This document shows, piece by piece, positions 26,005 to 36,653 of a stretch of 64,000 nt of DNA (positions within the stretch are counted from its first letter, which is position 1; each line of letters opens with the position of its first letter). The DNA lies in contig JALHNO010000004.1 of NCBI GenBank assembly GCA_022843465.1, positions 186,001 through 250,000 on the forward strand. The letters are read 5' to 3'. A program made the translations under genes and the position numbers. The stretch is from Pseudomonadota bacterium. GTDB lineage: Bacteria > Pseudomonadota > Gammaproteobacteria > Xanthomonadales > Ahniellaceae. Below the pieces are notes generated by a model that saw only the letters and a program-made list of their open reading frames with translations, was not told the DNA's origin and did no database searches.

Positions 26005-28563
26005 TCACATCGCGGCCAGCTTGATGGGGGGCTCGGTATTGCCGGCTTCCTGCTGGGCGAAGGGCAGGGCGCGTTCGAGGCCAACCTGCGGTTCGCCAAT
26101 GAAATAGCCCTGCAGATAATCGACCTGGCACTCGCGCAGCAGGGGCAGAATCTGCGGACGATCGACAAATTCCGCAATCGTGCGTTTGCCTACCGAGTGC
26201 GCGATACCGGTGATGGCCTTGACCACAGCCTGGTCGATCTTGTCTTCGAGCAGTCCCTGGATGAAGGACCCATCGATCTTCAGATAATCGACGTCCAGAT
26301 GCTTCAGATGGCTGAAGGTCGAGAAGCCGACGCCGAAGTCGTCGAGCGCGAACTGGCAACCCAGCGTACGCAGATGACCGATCAGGGAGCGCGCTGCCTC
26401 CAGATTGCTGACCGCACGCGACTCGGTGATCTCGAATACCACCTGGCGTCCGTCAACGTCGAACTCGACCAGCTTGTCGGTGACAAAGCCTGCGGTCGCG
26501 GGATTGATCAGCGATTGCGCCGACAGGTTGATCGACAGACGCACGCGACGACCCTGGCGATTGATCTCGCGCAGGGCCTTGAAGGCGTTGTGAATCACCC
26601 AGCGGTCGATCTCCTGCATCATGCCGAAGCGCTCGGCCGTGGGCAGGAAGGCGTCGGGTGCCAGCAACTGGCCGTGGGTATCACGCAGTCGCAGCAGCAC
26701 CTCGAAGTAGGGCTCCAGGCGCTGGCCTGACACCGGCTGACTGGCAAAATCGCTGAGAGGAACAATGGGCTGATAGCTCAGCACAAAGCCATCGCTGCGG
26801 ATGGCCTCTTCCAGTCTGGACGACCAGCCGAGTTCCTTGTCCATCGCAGCACGTTCGTCGGATTCCGGCGAGAACACATGGGTCTGATTGCGGCCGCCAT
26901 TCTTGGCGATGTAGCAGGCGATATCGGCATTGGCCATTGCTTCGGCCGGTGATTCGGTCAGTCGATCCATCCGCGCCACGCCAATCGAGACCGTGATGCG
27001 GTAACTCTTGCCCGCGTACACAAAACTGGTGCCGGTCAGCGCGCGACGGAATTCGTCGGCAATCGAGTCGATGTCGGAACTGGTGACATTGCGCAGGATG
27101 ATCGCGTACTCGTCACCGCCCATGCGCGCAAGATGATCGGACTGCCGCAGCCGCGACTTCAGACGGGCACTGACCTCGATCAGCAACTGGTCGCCGGCAC
27201 TGTGACCGGCGGTATCGTTGATGTACTTGAAGCGATCGACGTCGATGAAGAGCAGCAATGAGGTCTGATCGGTCCGCTTGAGGCGGGTGACTTCCTGCTC
27301 CAGCTGACTCTCGAAGAAGGCACGATTATTGAGCTTGGTCAGTGAGTCATGACTGGCCTGCCAGCGCAGTTCTTCTTCCAGGACCCGACGCGCGGAGACG
27401 TCACGGAACGCGATCACCGAACCCTGACGCACGCCATCGACGTTCATCGGAAAGACCGTGCACTCGACCGGGATCGGCCGGCGCGCCGCTGTGATGAACA
27501 GTGTCTGCCAGTTCGGTACCTGGGAGCCGTTCTGATAGCACTGCGACAGGAAACAGGCCGTGCGTGGCATCGGTGCGCCATTCTCGAACGCATGATGGAA
27601 CTTCTCGTAAGCCGAAAACCCGACCAGATCGGGCGCCGAGGCATAGCCGAGCAGATCGACGGCGGCCGGATTGACGAACTGGATGATGCCAGTGCGATCG
27701 ACCCCATAGACACCGTCGCCGACCGAGGCAAGAATCCCCTCGAGCCGGCGCCGTTCCGCATCCACTGCCTTGCGGTCGATCACCATGCGTGCCAGTGAAT
27801 GCAGGCGCGCCAGGAACAATTCCTTGGACTCGCTCTTGAACATGCACTCGATCGCGCCCGAAGCCAGCGAGTCGTTGATCACCTGGTCCGAATAGGTGCC
27901 GGTGATCACCGCGCAGATGGTGCTGCGCAGGGCCGGTGTCGACTTGATGGTGCGGATCAGTTCGGGCCCGTTCTCGTTGGGCATGAAGTAATCGGTCACC
28001 ACGATATCGAACGTCAGTTCGACAATCTTCTTGCGGGCTTCTTCGACGCTGCTGGCGATCTCGACCTGGTAGCCCTGCTTGCTCAGCAATTTCTGGAAGG
28101 CGAGCCGTACCGTGGCTGAATCATCCACGAGCAGCACACGCAGTCCGGTCGGATCAGTGCCATCGCTGTCATGTGACTCGCGCCGGCTGGGCCGCAGCAA
28201 TTTGTTGAGTGCCTCACCCGCCTCGTTGTAATCGCCCCAGTTGAGCAGAGCGACACGCGGACGCTTCATCATCCAGTTGACGGCACCCGGGCTGTTGGAA
28301 TCGGCGAGCACCAGCACCGGCAGATGCTCGAAGGCATCGCGGGTGAGCATGTCGAAGATTTCGTCAGCCTTGGGCTCGCCGTAATCCGGCCAGCCGACGG
28401 CAACGGCGCCAATCTCGCTCGACGAGCGCGGCATGCGCTCCAGAAACGCATGGACCTCTTCGAAGCTGCTCAGGGCATGCACACTGAATCCGGCACCGGA
28501 CAGCACCGCCGATATCGCGCGGCGGCGTGTAGTGGATGATTCGGCGAGCAAAACACTGGTCAT
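26005..28563 (-). CDS. Response regulator with receiver, PAS, GGDEF and EAL domains
   Basis: 852 residues, ATG 28563. Residues 1-125 are a receiver-like domain with no clear phospho-Asp. A true receiver follows (VLLVDDSATVRL, phospho-site Asp191 in TDYFMP). A PAS domain covers about 275-400 (GVYGVDRTGIIQFVNPAA). GGDEF domain: HDSLTKLNNRAFF and the active-type loop GGDEY at 482-486. The EAL domain begins near 590, where the signature is EVLLRL in place of ExLxR-type EALLR, yet DDFGVGFSTFSHL and KIDGSF are kept. Synthesis, breakdown, or both of c-di-GMP are possible. Its kinase is not adjacent. Confidence 0.93.
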   Translation of the reverse strand: MTSVLLAESSTTRRRAISAVLSGAGFSVHALSSFEEVHAFLERMPRSSSEIGAVAVGWPDYGEPKADEIFDMLTRDAFEHLPVLVLADSNSPGAVNWMMKRPRVALLNWGDYNEAGEALNKLLRPSRRESHDSDGTDPTGLRVLLVDDSATVRLAFQKLLSKQGYQVEIASSVEEARKKIVELTFDIVVTDYFMPNENGPELIRTIKSTPALRSTICAVITGTYSDQVINDSLASGAIECMFKSESKELFLARLHSLARMVIDRKAVDAERRRLEGILASVGDGVYGVDRTGIIQFVNPAAVDLLGYASAPDLVGFSAYEKFHHAFENGAPMPRTACFLSQCYQNGSQVPNWQTLFITAARRPIPVECTVFPMNVDGVRQGSVIAFRDVSARRVLEEELRWQASHDSLTKLNNRAFFESQLEQEVTRLKRTDQTSLLLFIDVDRFKYINDTAGHSAGDQLLIEVSARLKSRLRQSDHLARMGGDEYAIILRNVTSSDIDSIADEFRRALTGTSFVYAGKSYRITVSIGVARMDRLTESPAEAMANADIACYIAKNGGRNQTHVFSPESDERAAMDKELGWSSRLEEAIRSDGFVLSYQPIVPLSDFASQPVSGQRLEPYFEVLLRLRDTHGQLLAPDAFLPTAERFGMMQEIDRWVIHNAFKALREINRQGRRVRLSINLSAQSLINPATAGFVTDKLVEFDVDGRQVVFEITESRAVSNLEAARSLIGHLRTLGCQFALDDFGVGFSTFSHLKHLDVDYLKIDGSFIQGLLEDKIDQAVVKAITGIAHSVGKRTIAEFVDRPQILPLLRECQVDYLQGYFIGEPQVGLERALPFAQQEAGNTEPPIKLAAM

Positions 28564-28831
28564 CGCGACTCCCCTTCGCTAGGGAGTGAGACTAGCGCTG
28601 GGGCTGGGCGGTGCCAACTGGCTTGGCGCTGCCTTGCGCGGGTTGGTTCAGCCCGGAGTCGCGGCGTGTGCATACCGCTGCGCCCCCGCTGGGCTTCCTT
28701 GCCGTTCTCCCGGGGAACGCGGCGACCGAGGTGGGTCCGCCGAGGCGCGCTGAGGGAAACGACAGCGGACACAGTGTTCGTCCCCGTAGAGATTACTGTT
28801 CAATTCCGGACATGCGCCGTCGGAGCGCTCG
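28564..28831. other. Divergent gap before the ABC exporter operon
   Basis: 268 bases separate the c-di-GMP gene from the first open codon of the adaptor frame. No gene is seen. GGACAC-A-GTGTTC at 28767-28779 is a near-palindrome about 120 bases before the -24/-12 element, a distance suited to an enhancer for a sigma-54 activator, but this is only one short dyad. Confidence 0.35.
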
Positions 28832-28883
28832 GTGTCTCCCAACAAATTCCATATTAATCAAAGCAATATGCTCGGCATGTTGT

Positions 28884-28899
28884 TGGCACGACGATTGCG
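28884..28899 (+). promoter_or_regulatory. Sigma-54 (-24/-12) promoter of the exporter operon
   Basis: TTGGCACGACGATTGCG (28883-28899) matches the RpoN consensus YTGGCACGRNNNTTGCW at all but the last base. GG (28885-28886) and GC (28897-28898) are ten bases apart as required. +1 would be 28910, exactly the A of the adaptor's ATG. The same operon encodes an NtrC-family activator and kinase, which need such a promoter. Confidence 0.75.
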
Positions 28900-28909
28900 T
28901 CAATGGGGC

Positions 28910-30163
28910 ATGGATATTGCCCGCCCCGATCTGATTGCCAAGAAACGCCAGCGTCAGCGCTGGATCGTCGCCGCCTCCGTTGTCTCGGTCGCTTTGCTGA
29001 TCGGACTGATCTGGTCGCTGCCTGCTGCCGCGCCCAGGGTCGAAAAGTCCACTCTGTGGACTGACACCGTGAAACGTGGAGAAATGAAACGCGAGGTGCG
29101 CGGCCCCGGCATCCTGGTGCCCAAGGAAGTTCGCTGGATTGCTGCGGAAACCACGGCGCGGGTCGAACGCATCGTCATCAAGCCGGGCGCGGCGGTTACC
29201 CCGGACAGCGTGATTCTTGAACTCAGCAATCCGGAGGTGATGGACGCCGTGCTGGCGGCGCGCGCGGCGCTGACGGCGGCTGAGGCTGATTTCGCTGCGC
29301 GGCGGATGGGGCTGGAGAGCCAGCAACTGGATCAGAAGGCGACCACGGCAAGCATCGAGGGTGATTACGAGGCGGCGCGTCTGCAGGCCGAGGCCGAGGC
29401 TGATCTCAACCAGAAGGGCATCATCTCCGACATCAACTATCGCCGCACCCAGCTCACCGCCGACAGCCTGAAGGTCCGCATCGATATCGAGAAGGAACGC
29501 GCGACCAAGTTCGCCAGCACGATGCAGGCGCAGCTGGCCGCCGATCGCGCACGCATCGAGCAGCTGCGCAATACCGCCGCCCTGCGCCAGCGCCAGGCCG
29601 ATGCCCTGCAGGTACGCGCGGGCATTGCCGGCATCCTGCAGCAGGTACCGGTACAGGAAGGCGCCCAGGTGCTCGCTGGTGCAAATCTCGCACGGGTTGC
29701 GGTGCCGGGTGTGCTGATGGCGGAACTGCGGATCGCTGAAACCCAGGCCAAGGACGTCGCCCTCGGACTCAAGGTCGCCGTCGATACCCGCAATGGCATC
29801 GTGGAAGGCAAGGTCAGCCGTATCGACCCCGCCGTGGTTGCCGGCAATGTACAGGTCGATGTCGATCTCCTGGGCGCGCTTCCCGACGGTGCCCGCCCCG
29901 ATCTCTCGGTGGACGGCACGATCGAGATCGAGCGGCTCGCCGAGGTCATCTACGTCGGTCGTCCGGCGTATGCGCAGTCCGGGGCCGATACCACTCTGTT
30001 CCGCATTGACGGCGACGGCAGTCAGGCCCGGCGCATCCCCGTCCGGCTGGGCCGAGCCTCGGTCAACCAGATTGAAATCGTGCAGGGCTTGCAGGCTGGC
30101 GACCAGATCATCCTTTCCGACACATCACAGTGGGATCGCCACGAACGCCTCAAGATCGACTGA
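28910..30163 (+). CDS. Periplasmic adaptor (HlyD/MacA-like membrane fusion protein)
   Basis: 417 residues from ATG 28910 (MDIARPDLIAKKRQRQRW), the usual opening of this adaptor group; an in-frame GTG at 28832 with GGAG before it would add 26 residues. One membrane helix at about 20-40 is followed by a lipoyl/barrel-sandwich half (IAAETTARVERIVIKPGAAV), a long helical hairpin at about 110-235, the second lipoyl half (VRAGIAGILQQVPVQEGAQV) and beta-barrel and proximal domains. Such adaptors link inner-membrane ABC exporters to an outer-membrane channel; none of the latter is in the window. First gene of the exporter module. Confidence 0.88.
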   Translation: MDIARPDLIAKKRQRQRWIVAASVVSVALLIGLIWSLPAAAPRVEKSTLWTDTVKRGEMKREVRGPGILVPKEVRWIAAETTARVERIVIKPGAAVTPDSVILELSNPEVMDAVLAARAALTAAEADFAARRMGLESQQLDQKATTASIEGDYEAARLQAEAEADLNQKGIISDINYRRTQLTADSLKVRIDIEKERATKFASTMQAQLAADRARIEQLRNTAALRQRQADALQVRAGIAGILQQVPVQEGAQVLAGANLARVAVPGVLMAELRIAETQAKDVALGLKVAVDTRNGIVEGKVSRIDPAVVAGNVQVDVDLLGALPDGARPDLSVDGTIEIERLAEVIYVGRPAYAQSGADTTLFRIDGDGSQARRIPVRLGRASVNQIEIVQGLQAGDQIILSDTSQWDRHERLKID

Positions 30164-30227
30164 TGAGTACGCACTCCGAACCACCTCACGCGCCACGAAT
30201 CGCCCGCATAGCCAAGGAAATCCTGTC

Positions 30228-30974
<747 letters not shown>

Positions 30975-30993
30975 GCAACCGGAGAACGCCCCC

Positions 30994-33423
30994 ATGAAGT
31001 CCTTGCTGATGGGATTCCAGCACGAGATCAAGCACTCGCTCCGGCAACTGCGCCGTCGCTTCGGCTACGCACTGCTGACCATTGCGGTGCTCGCCTGCGG
31101 GCTTGGCGCCACCATGTACGTACTGGTCGCGATCAATGCCCTGATCCTGCGGCCGCTGCCGTTCCCTGCCGCCGAACGCATCGTCAGCATCGGTGACCGC
31201 AGTCCGGAGAATCCTGGCCGCCTCAACGGACTGCCCTCGCAGGACTTCCTCGATCTGCGCAAGGAACTCAAGAGCTACGAGCACCTGGGCGCCTACTATG
31301 AGGCGACGATCAACCTCGCCGATGACACCGAGGCGCAACGCTACGAAGGAATCTTCGTGGCGGGCGCGCTGTTCGAGATGCTCGGAGAGCAGGCACTGCT
31401 CGGACGCCCGCTCAACGAAGCGGATGATCGACCTGGCGCTGTGCCCCTGGTGGTGATTTCCGAATCGGTATGGCGCGATCGCTTTGGCGCCGATCCCGAC
31501 ATCATCGGGCGCTCACTGCGGATGAATGCGCAGCCGGCAACGATCATTGGCGTGATGCCCAGCCCATTTGCATTTCCACGCCAGTCCCAGGTCTGGACCA
31601 CGGCCCGCTTCGTCGATGGTGCGCATGAGGACAGCCAGTTCTGGGGGCAGATCGTCGGCCGGCTCAAGCCCGAAGTCAGCACGGATGCTGCGGCGGCGGA
31701 ACTGGTCAGCGTTTACGAACGGTTGAAAGCGCAGCGCATGGATCTGCGCCGCAATCTCGATGGCGGACTGATGCCAATGGCCAAAGCCTTCATCAATTCC
31801 AATACCCGGGCCATCCTTTTCATCATGCTGATCACGGCGTTCTCTGTACTGCTGCTGGCCTGCGCCAATGTCGCCAATCTGCAGCTCGGCAGTCTGGCCG
31901 CGCGCAGCCGTGAGTTCGCTGTTCGCGCCGCGATCGGTGCCGGGCGTGGGCGCATCATTGTCGGCGTGCTCAGTGAGTCGCTGATCCTTGCGGCGGTAGC
32001 CACCCTGGTGGCCTTGCTGATTGCCGATGCAGCCGGCGGTTGGACGGGCGACTATTTTGCGCGCGCCGAGGATTCGCCGGGCTACTGGTTCACCTTTCAG
32101 GTCGATGCCCGAGTGACCTTGATGGCTGCCGCGGTTGCGCTGCTGACGACCATGCTTTCCGGACTGATTCCCGCGCTGCGTGCCAGTGGCATGGCGTTGA
32201 CGCGGGCACTGAATGATTCCGGCCAGAGCGGCGAGGGCAGATTCTCCCGCGTGGGCAAGGGTCTGATCGTCGGTCAGATCGCATTGTCCTGCCTGCTGCT
32301 GATCGGCGCCGGCATGACCTGGCGCGGACTGCAGGCGCGCGCCAGCTTTGATCTGGGTATCGATGCCGCACCATCGAGTCTGCTGACGGCCCGCGCCGCG
32401 ATCTTCAACGAGCAGTTTCCGGAAGCCGCGGACAAGGAGCGCTTCTTCGCTGCAGTGACCGAGAAATTGCGTGCCGACAGCAATGTGGTGGCGGCTACGG
32501 CAGCCGAAGCTCTGCCGGGCTGGACTGCGGGCGGCGACGATGTGATCGTCGAAGGTCAGGCCGATCCGGAAGCCACACTGGAAGTATTCAAGAGTTCGGT
32601 CGATGATCATTTTGCCGAGACCTATGGTATTCCCGTGCTCAGCGGCCGCTTCTTCGACAGCCGTGACCAGCAGGCCAGTCAAGCGGTGGCGGTGGTTGAT
32701 CAGCGCTTTGTCGATCACTACTGGCAGGGCCAGGATCCGCTCAATCGACGCATCAAGCTCGATCCCGAGGATCCCACGTCGCAATGGGTGACGATTGTTG
32801 GCGTGGTGCGTCCACTGCAACTGGAAGACGTCGACGACGATCCGCAGCCTACGGTGCTGCTGCCGATGCGGCAGTCGCCGGTGCGCTTCGCGAGTATCGC
32901 GGTACGCACGCTCGGTCCACCGATGGCGTTTGCGCCGCGGATGGCCGAGATCGTCCGCGAGGTCAACGCCGATACGCCGATCTACTGGGTGCGCACGCTG
33001 GAACAGGTGCTGCGGCTGGACGGTGCCGGTGACCGGTTTCTTGCCCTGGTATTCGGCATTTTCGGTCTGGTCGGCTTGCTGCTGTCTTCGGCAGGCCTGT
33101 ACGGCGTGCTGGCGCAATCGGTGACCCGACGTACCCGCGAGATCGGCGTTCGTCGTGCCATCGGTGCCGAGACCGGTCAGGTGGCCCGACATGTTGCCGC
33201 GGGTGCGGCACGACTGGTGCTCATCGGCATGGTGGTCGGGCTCGGGCTTGGTGTGCCGTGGGCGAAGATGCTCAGCTCCAACGCATTGCGCATGACGAGC
33301 TTCGATCCGCTGGTATTCGCCCTGGTCGCGATCAGCATTCTGGCCTCGGCATTCATCGCGGTGCTGATACCCGCGCGTCGCGCCATCCGGATCGATCCGA
33401 TGCAGGCGCTTCGATACGAATAA
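30994..33423 (+). CDS. MacB/FtsX-type ABC permease (first)
   Basis: 809 residues, ATG 30994 with GGAG upstream. N-terminal helix (YALLTIAVLACGLGATMYV), a MacB-type periplasmic domain (about 50-270), three helices in the middle (IMLITAFSVLLLACANVANL), a second periplasmic domain, and a C-terminal FtsX core ending with IPARRAIRIDPMQALRYE. This doubled layout (two MacB_PCD/FtsX halves) is typical of the large permeases found with NtrC-type regulators in Gammaproteobacteria. Likely substrate is a peptide, lipid or antibiotic; none can be named. Confidence 0.9.
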   Translation: MKSLLMGFQHEIKHSLRQLRRRFGYALLTIAVLACGLGATMYVLVAINALILRPLPFPAAERIVSIGDRSPENPGRLNGLPSQDFLDLRKELKSYEHLGAYYEATINLADDTEAQRYEGIFVAGALFEMLGEQALLGRPLNEADDRPGAVPLVVISESVWRDRFGADPDIIGRSLRMNAQPATIIGVMPSPFAFPRQSQVWTTARFVDGAHEDSQFWGQIVGRLKPEVSTDAAAAELVSVYERLKAQRMDLRRNLDGGLMPMAKAFINSNTRAILFIMLITAFSVLLLACANVANLQLGSLAARSREFAVRAAIGAGRGRIIVGVLSESLILAAVATLVALLIADAAGGWTGDYFARAEDSPGYWFTFQVDARVTLMAAAVALLTTMLSGLIPALRASGMALTRALNDSGQSGEGRFSRVGKGLIVGQIALSCLLLIGAGMTWRGLQARASFDLGIDAAPSSLLTARAAIFNEQFPEAADKERFFAAVTEKLRADSNVVAATAAEALPGWTAGGDDVIVEGQADPEATLEVFKSSVDDHFAETYGIPVLSGRFFDSRDQQASQAVAVVDQRFVDHYWQGQDPLNRRIKLDPEDPTSQWVTIVGVVRPLQLEDVDDDPQPTVLLPMRQSPVRFASIAVRTLGPPMAFAPRMAEIVREVNADTPIYWVRTLEQVLRLDGAGDRFLALVFGIFGLVGLLLSSAGLYGVLAQSVTRRTREIGVRRAIGAETGQVARHVAAGAARLVLIGMVVGLGLGVPWAKMLSSNALRMTSFDPLVFALVAISILASAFIAVLIPARRAIRIDPMQALRYE

Positions 33424-33487
33424 GTTCGGGATCCGCAGGGACGCGGGTCATCCATTGTTCAAGCCATCGGCCGCAAGAGGCAATTCC

Positions 33488-35938
33488 ATGCGCCAGTTCT
33501 TCTCCGACTTGATGCACGCTGCCCGCCAGTGGCGTGCGCGTCCCGGCCTCTGGTTGGCCATTGTAGTGACGTTGGCGCTGGGCATCGGCGCCAATACGGC
33601 TGTGTTCAGTGTGATCAACGGCCTCCTGCTGCGGCCGCTGCCATTTGCCGATGCCGATCGGCTGGTGATGGTCTACAACACGTATCCGAAGAATGATCTC
33701 GAGTTCGCTGGTACTTCGATACCGGACTACCTTGATCGTCGTGAGGGCGCGCCGTCGCTGGAAGACCTGGCGATGTTCAATCAGATCAGCCTCAATCTGA
33801 CCACCGGCCAGGTGCCCGAGCAGCTCAGTGCGGCGCGGGTAACGCCCTCGTTCTTCAGCGTGCTGCAGGTGTCCGCCGCCTACGGGCGCGTCCTCGATGA
33901 TGCCGATGCCGAGGACGGCGCAGCGCCCGTGGCTGTGCTCAGTCACGGTCTCTGGCAGCGGCTCTATGGTGGTGACCGCAGCGTGCTCGGACGCGAACTG
34001 GTCCTCAGCGGACGCAACTACCAGATCGTCGGCGTGATGCCGGAAGCCTTTGCGTTCCCGGATCGTCAACGCGATCTGTTTGTACCCTTCGTGTTCACGG
34101 CTGCACAGAAATCCGATGAGGAACGTGGCAACGAATACTCGATGTCGATTGGCCGACTCAAGCCGGGCGCCACACTGGCCGGCCTCAATGCCGAGATGGA
34201 CCTGCTGGTCCAGCGGGTCGGCGCGCGCCTGCCGGACTATCTGCCCTTCATCGAATCCTCCGGTTTCACTGGCCGGGCTGAGCATCTGCAGGAATTTTTT
34301 GTCGGCGATCTGCGCGGCCTGCTTGGCCTCCTGCAGGCGGCAACCCTGTTTGTCCTGCTGATCGCTGCCGCCAATGTCGCCAACCTGCTGCTGGCCCAGG
34401 GCCTCGCACGTCGCCGCGAATTTTCCGTTCGTGCGGCCATGGGTGCCGGCCGCGCACAGTTGTTCCGGCAACTGATTGCAGAGTCTCTGCTGGCATCAAT
34501 CGCCGGCGCTGGTCTCGGTCTGCTGATCGCGCAGGGATGTCTGGCCTTGATGGATGGTCAGCTGCTGCAGCGTATGGGTGGCTCGCTGTTCCATACTGCG
34601 ATCGATGCCGGCGTGCTCGGCTTCACCCTGCTGGTGTCCGTGCTGGTGGCCTTGTTGATCTCGATCCTGCCGGCGATCGTTGTTGCCGGACCGTCCCTGG
34701 TCGAGGGACTCAAGGATGGCGGGCATGGCACCACCAGCAGCCGCTTCACCCGGCTCAGTCGGAGCACACTGGTCGTTGTGCAGTTGGCGCTTTCGGTCGC
34801 CCTGCTGATCGGTGCCGGCCTGATGCTGCGCAGCTTCGACCGTCTGAGCGGAGTTGGCCCAGGATTCGATCCGGCTCATCTCTACTCGGCAGCCTATGCA
34901 CTGAACGGCGATCAATATGCCGATCCTGCTGCGCGTGCCCAGTTCATCGAGAATTCGTTGAACGGCATACGCCAGATTCCGGGAGTCGCCGCGGCCGGCA
35001 TGATTTCGGGTCTGCCGTTTTCTCCGATGGCAGACAGCTCCGGCACCTTTGCGATTCGCGGCGAAGTCTACGACGCCACCCATGTGCCCCCGCACGCCTT
35101 CCAGCGCATCATCGATGAGGGATTTTTCCCGACCAGCCGGGTGCCGCTGTTGCTGGGAAGAAATTTCACGGTGGCCGACAGCGCCGACGCCAGCCGCGTG
35201 GTGATCATCGACAAATTGCTCGCCGACAAGCACTTTGCGGGACAGGATCCGCTGGGCAAGCAACTGAGTCGTGGCGGTGGCGGCGACGATGCGCAATGGA
35301 TGACCATCGTCGGTGTGGTCGGGACCGTCAAGGCGACCGAACTGGGCGCGGAAGTGCGCAAGGAGACCATGTACGTGCCGATGCGGCAGACATCGTTCCC
35401 TGTCGGTTCCTTGCTGGTGCGTGCCGAGATGCCGCGCGATGTATTGACGACGAAGATCCGGGCCGTACTCAAGCGTGTAGATCCCGGTCAACCGATCTTC
35501 GATGTCCGGACCATGCAGGAACGCATCGATGCTTCGCTCGGACCGCAGCGGGCTCCGATGCAACTGCTGCTGGTGTTTGCCGGAGTGGCCCTGGTGTTGG
35601 CGGCGGTGGGCATTTATGCGGTGCTGGCATTCCTGGTTGGCCAGCGCGCCGGAGAAATCGGTGTGCGGATGGCGATCGGCGCCGGTCGCGGCGATATCCT
35701 GCGGCTGGTGTTGCGACAGAGCGCGGGGCTTGTTGGGTTGGGGCTGGTAATCGGCGTGGTGGCGGCGCTTTTGCTCGCGCGCGTGCTCAGCAGTCAGCTC
35801 TATGGCATCAGTGCCTACGATCCGCTCACCTATGTCGCTGTCGTGATTCTGCTCGCTGTGGTGGCCGCCGCTGCGAGCCTGCTGCCGGCGCGTCGCGCCA
35901 GCCACATCGATCCCTTGCGCGCGCTGCGACAGGAATGA
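33488..35938 (+). CDS. MacB/FtsX-type ABC permease (second)
   Basis: 816 residues, ATG 33488. Same architecture as the preceding permease: LWLAIVVTLALGIGANTAVF, first periplasmic domain, ATLFVLLIAAANVANLLLA, second periplasmic domain and a final LLPARRASHIDPLRALRQE. The two are only moderately similar, so the duplication is old and they may form a heterodimer. The 64-base gap from the first permease contains no promoter I can recognise. Confidence 0.9.
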   Translation: MRQFFSDLMHAARQWRARPGLWLAIVVTLALGIGANTAVFSVINGLLLRPLPFADADRLVMVYNTYPKNDLEFAGTSIPDYLDRREGAPSLEDLAMFNQISLNLTTGQVPEQLSAARVTPSFFSVLQVSAAYGRVLDDADAEDGAAPVAVLSHGLWQRLYGGDRSVLGRELVLSGRNYQIVGVMPEAFAFPDRQRDLFVPFVFTAAQKSDEERGNEYSMSIGRLKPGATLAGLNAEMDLLVQRVGARLPDYLPFIESSGFTGRAEHLQEFFVGDLRGLLGLLQAATLFVLLIAAANVANLLLAQGLARRREFSVRAAMGAGRAQLFRQLIAESLLASIAGAGLGLLIAQGCLALMDGQLLQRMGGSLFHTAIDAGVLGFTLLVSVLVALLISILPAIVVAGPSLVEGLKDGGHGTTSSRFTRLSRSTLVVVQLALSVALLIGAGLMLRSFDRLSGVGPGFDPAHLYSAAYALNGDQYADPAARAQFIENSLNGIRQIPGVAAAGMISGLPFSPMADSSGTFAIRGEVYDATHVPPHAFQRIIDEGFFPTSRVPLLLGRNFTVADSADASRVVIIDKLLADKHFAGQDPLGKQLSRGGGGDDAQWMTIVGVVGTVKATELGAEVRKETMYVPMRQTSFPVGSLLVRAEMPRDVLTTKIRAVLKRVDPGQPIFDVRTMQERIDASLGPQRAPMQLLLVFAGVALVLAAVGIYAVLAFLVGQRAGEIGVRMAIGAGRGDILRLVLRQSAGLVGLGLVIGVVAALLLARVLSSQLYGISAYDPLTYVAVVILLAVVAAAASLLPARRASHIDPLRALRQE

Positions 35939-35948
35939 GCAGCGCGCC

Positions 35949-36617
35949 ATGCTGATCAGTCTGCGCAAGCTCGAACGCAGTTATCCGATAGCCAGCGGCC
36001 GTACCTGGGTGCTGCGCAACATCAGTCTGGATGTCGCTGCTGGCGAGTTCGTCAGCGTGACCGGGCCGTCAGGATCGGGCAAGTCCAGTCTGCTGAACGT
36101 GCTGGGCATGATGGATTCGCAATGGCAGGGTGAGTATTTTCTCGACGGCAGCCCCGTTCATGCCTGCACTCCGGCGCAGCGCCAGCGCCTGCAGCGTGCG
36201 TCGATCGGTTTCATCTTCCAGCAGTACCACTTGCTTGCCGATCTGACGGTTGCCGAGAATCTTGAGTTGCCGCTGAGTTATCGGGATATGCCGGCCGCGC
36301 AACGCCGGGCGCGGGTCGCTGAAATGCTCGATCGCTTTCAGAATGTCGCCAAGCGCGATCTGTTCCCGTCCCAGCTCTCGGGTGGCCAGCAGCAACTGGT
36401 TGCGGTGGCACGCGCCCTGATCACCCAGCCCCGCGTGATCCTGGCAGACGAACCCACCGGTGCACTGCACTCGGAGCAGGGCCAGATGATCATGCAGACC
36501 CTGAAACAGCTCAATGTCGAGGGCGCGACCATCATCCAGGTCACCCACAACGGCGAGTACGCAGCGCTCGGCAGTCGTCGGCTTGAGCTCTTCGATGGCT
36601 GGTTGCAGACCGGATGA
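35949..36617 (+). CDS. ABC exporter ATPase, MacB/LolD type (second)
   Basis: 222 residues, ATG 35949, ten bases after the second permease. Walker A GPSGSGKSS, signature LSGGQQQL and Walker B VILADEPTGALH. The D-loop has TGALHS where the family has TGNLDS, replacing the usual Asp by His, and the C-terminus is short. Each permease thus has its own ATPase, and the D-loop change suggests an asymmetric ATPase pair in which this site is weaker. Confidence 0.9.
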   Translation: MLISLRKLERSYPIASGRTWVLRNISLDVAAGEFVSVTGPSGSGKSSLLNVLGMMDSQWQGEYFLDGSPVHACTPAQRQRLQRASIGFIFQQYHLLADLTVAENLELPLSYRDMPAAQRRARVAEMLDRFQNVAKRDLFPSQLSGGQQQLVAVARALITQPRVILADEPTGALHSEQGQMIMQTLKQLNVEGATIIQVTHNGEYAALGSRRLELFDGWLQTG

Positions 36618-36653
36618 TTGAGCCTGTGCAGCGGACTGCGCCAGAATGAGCGC

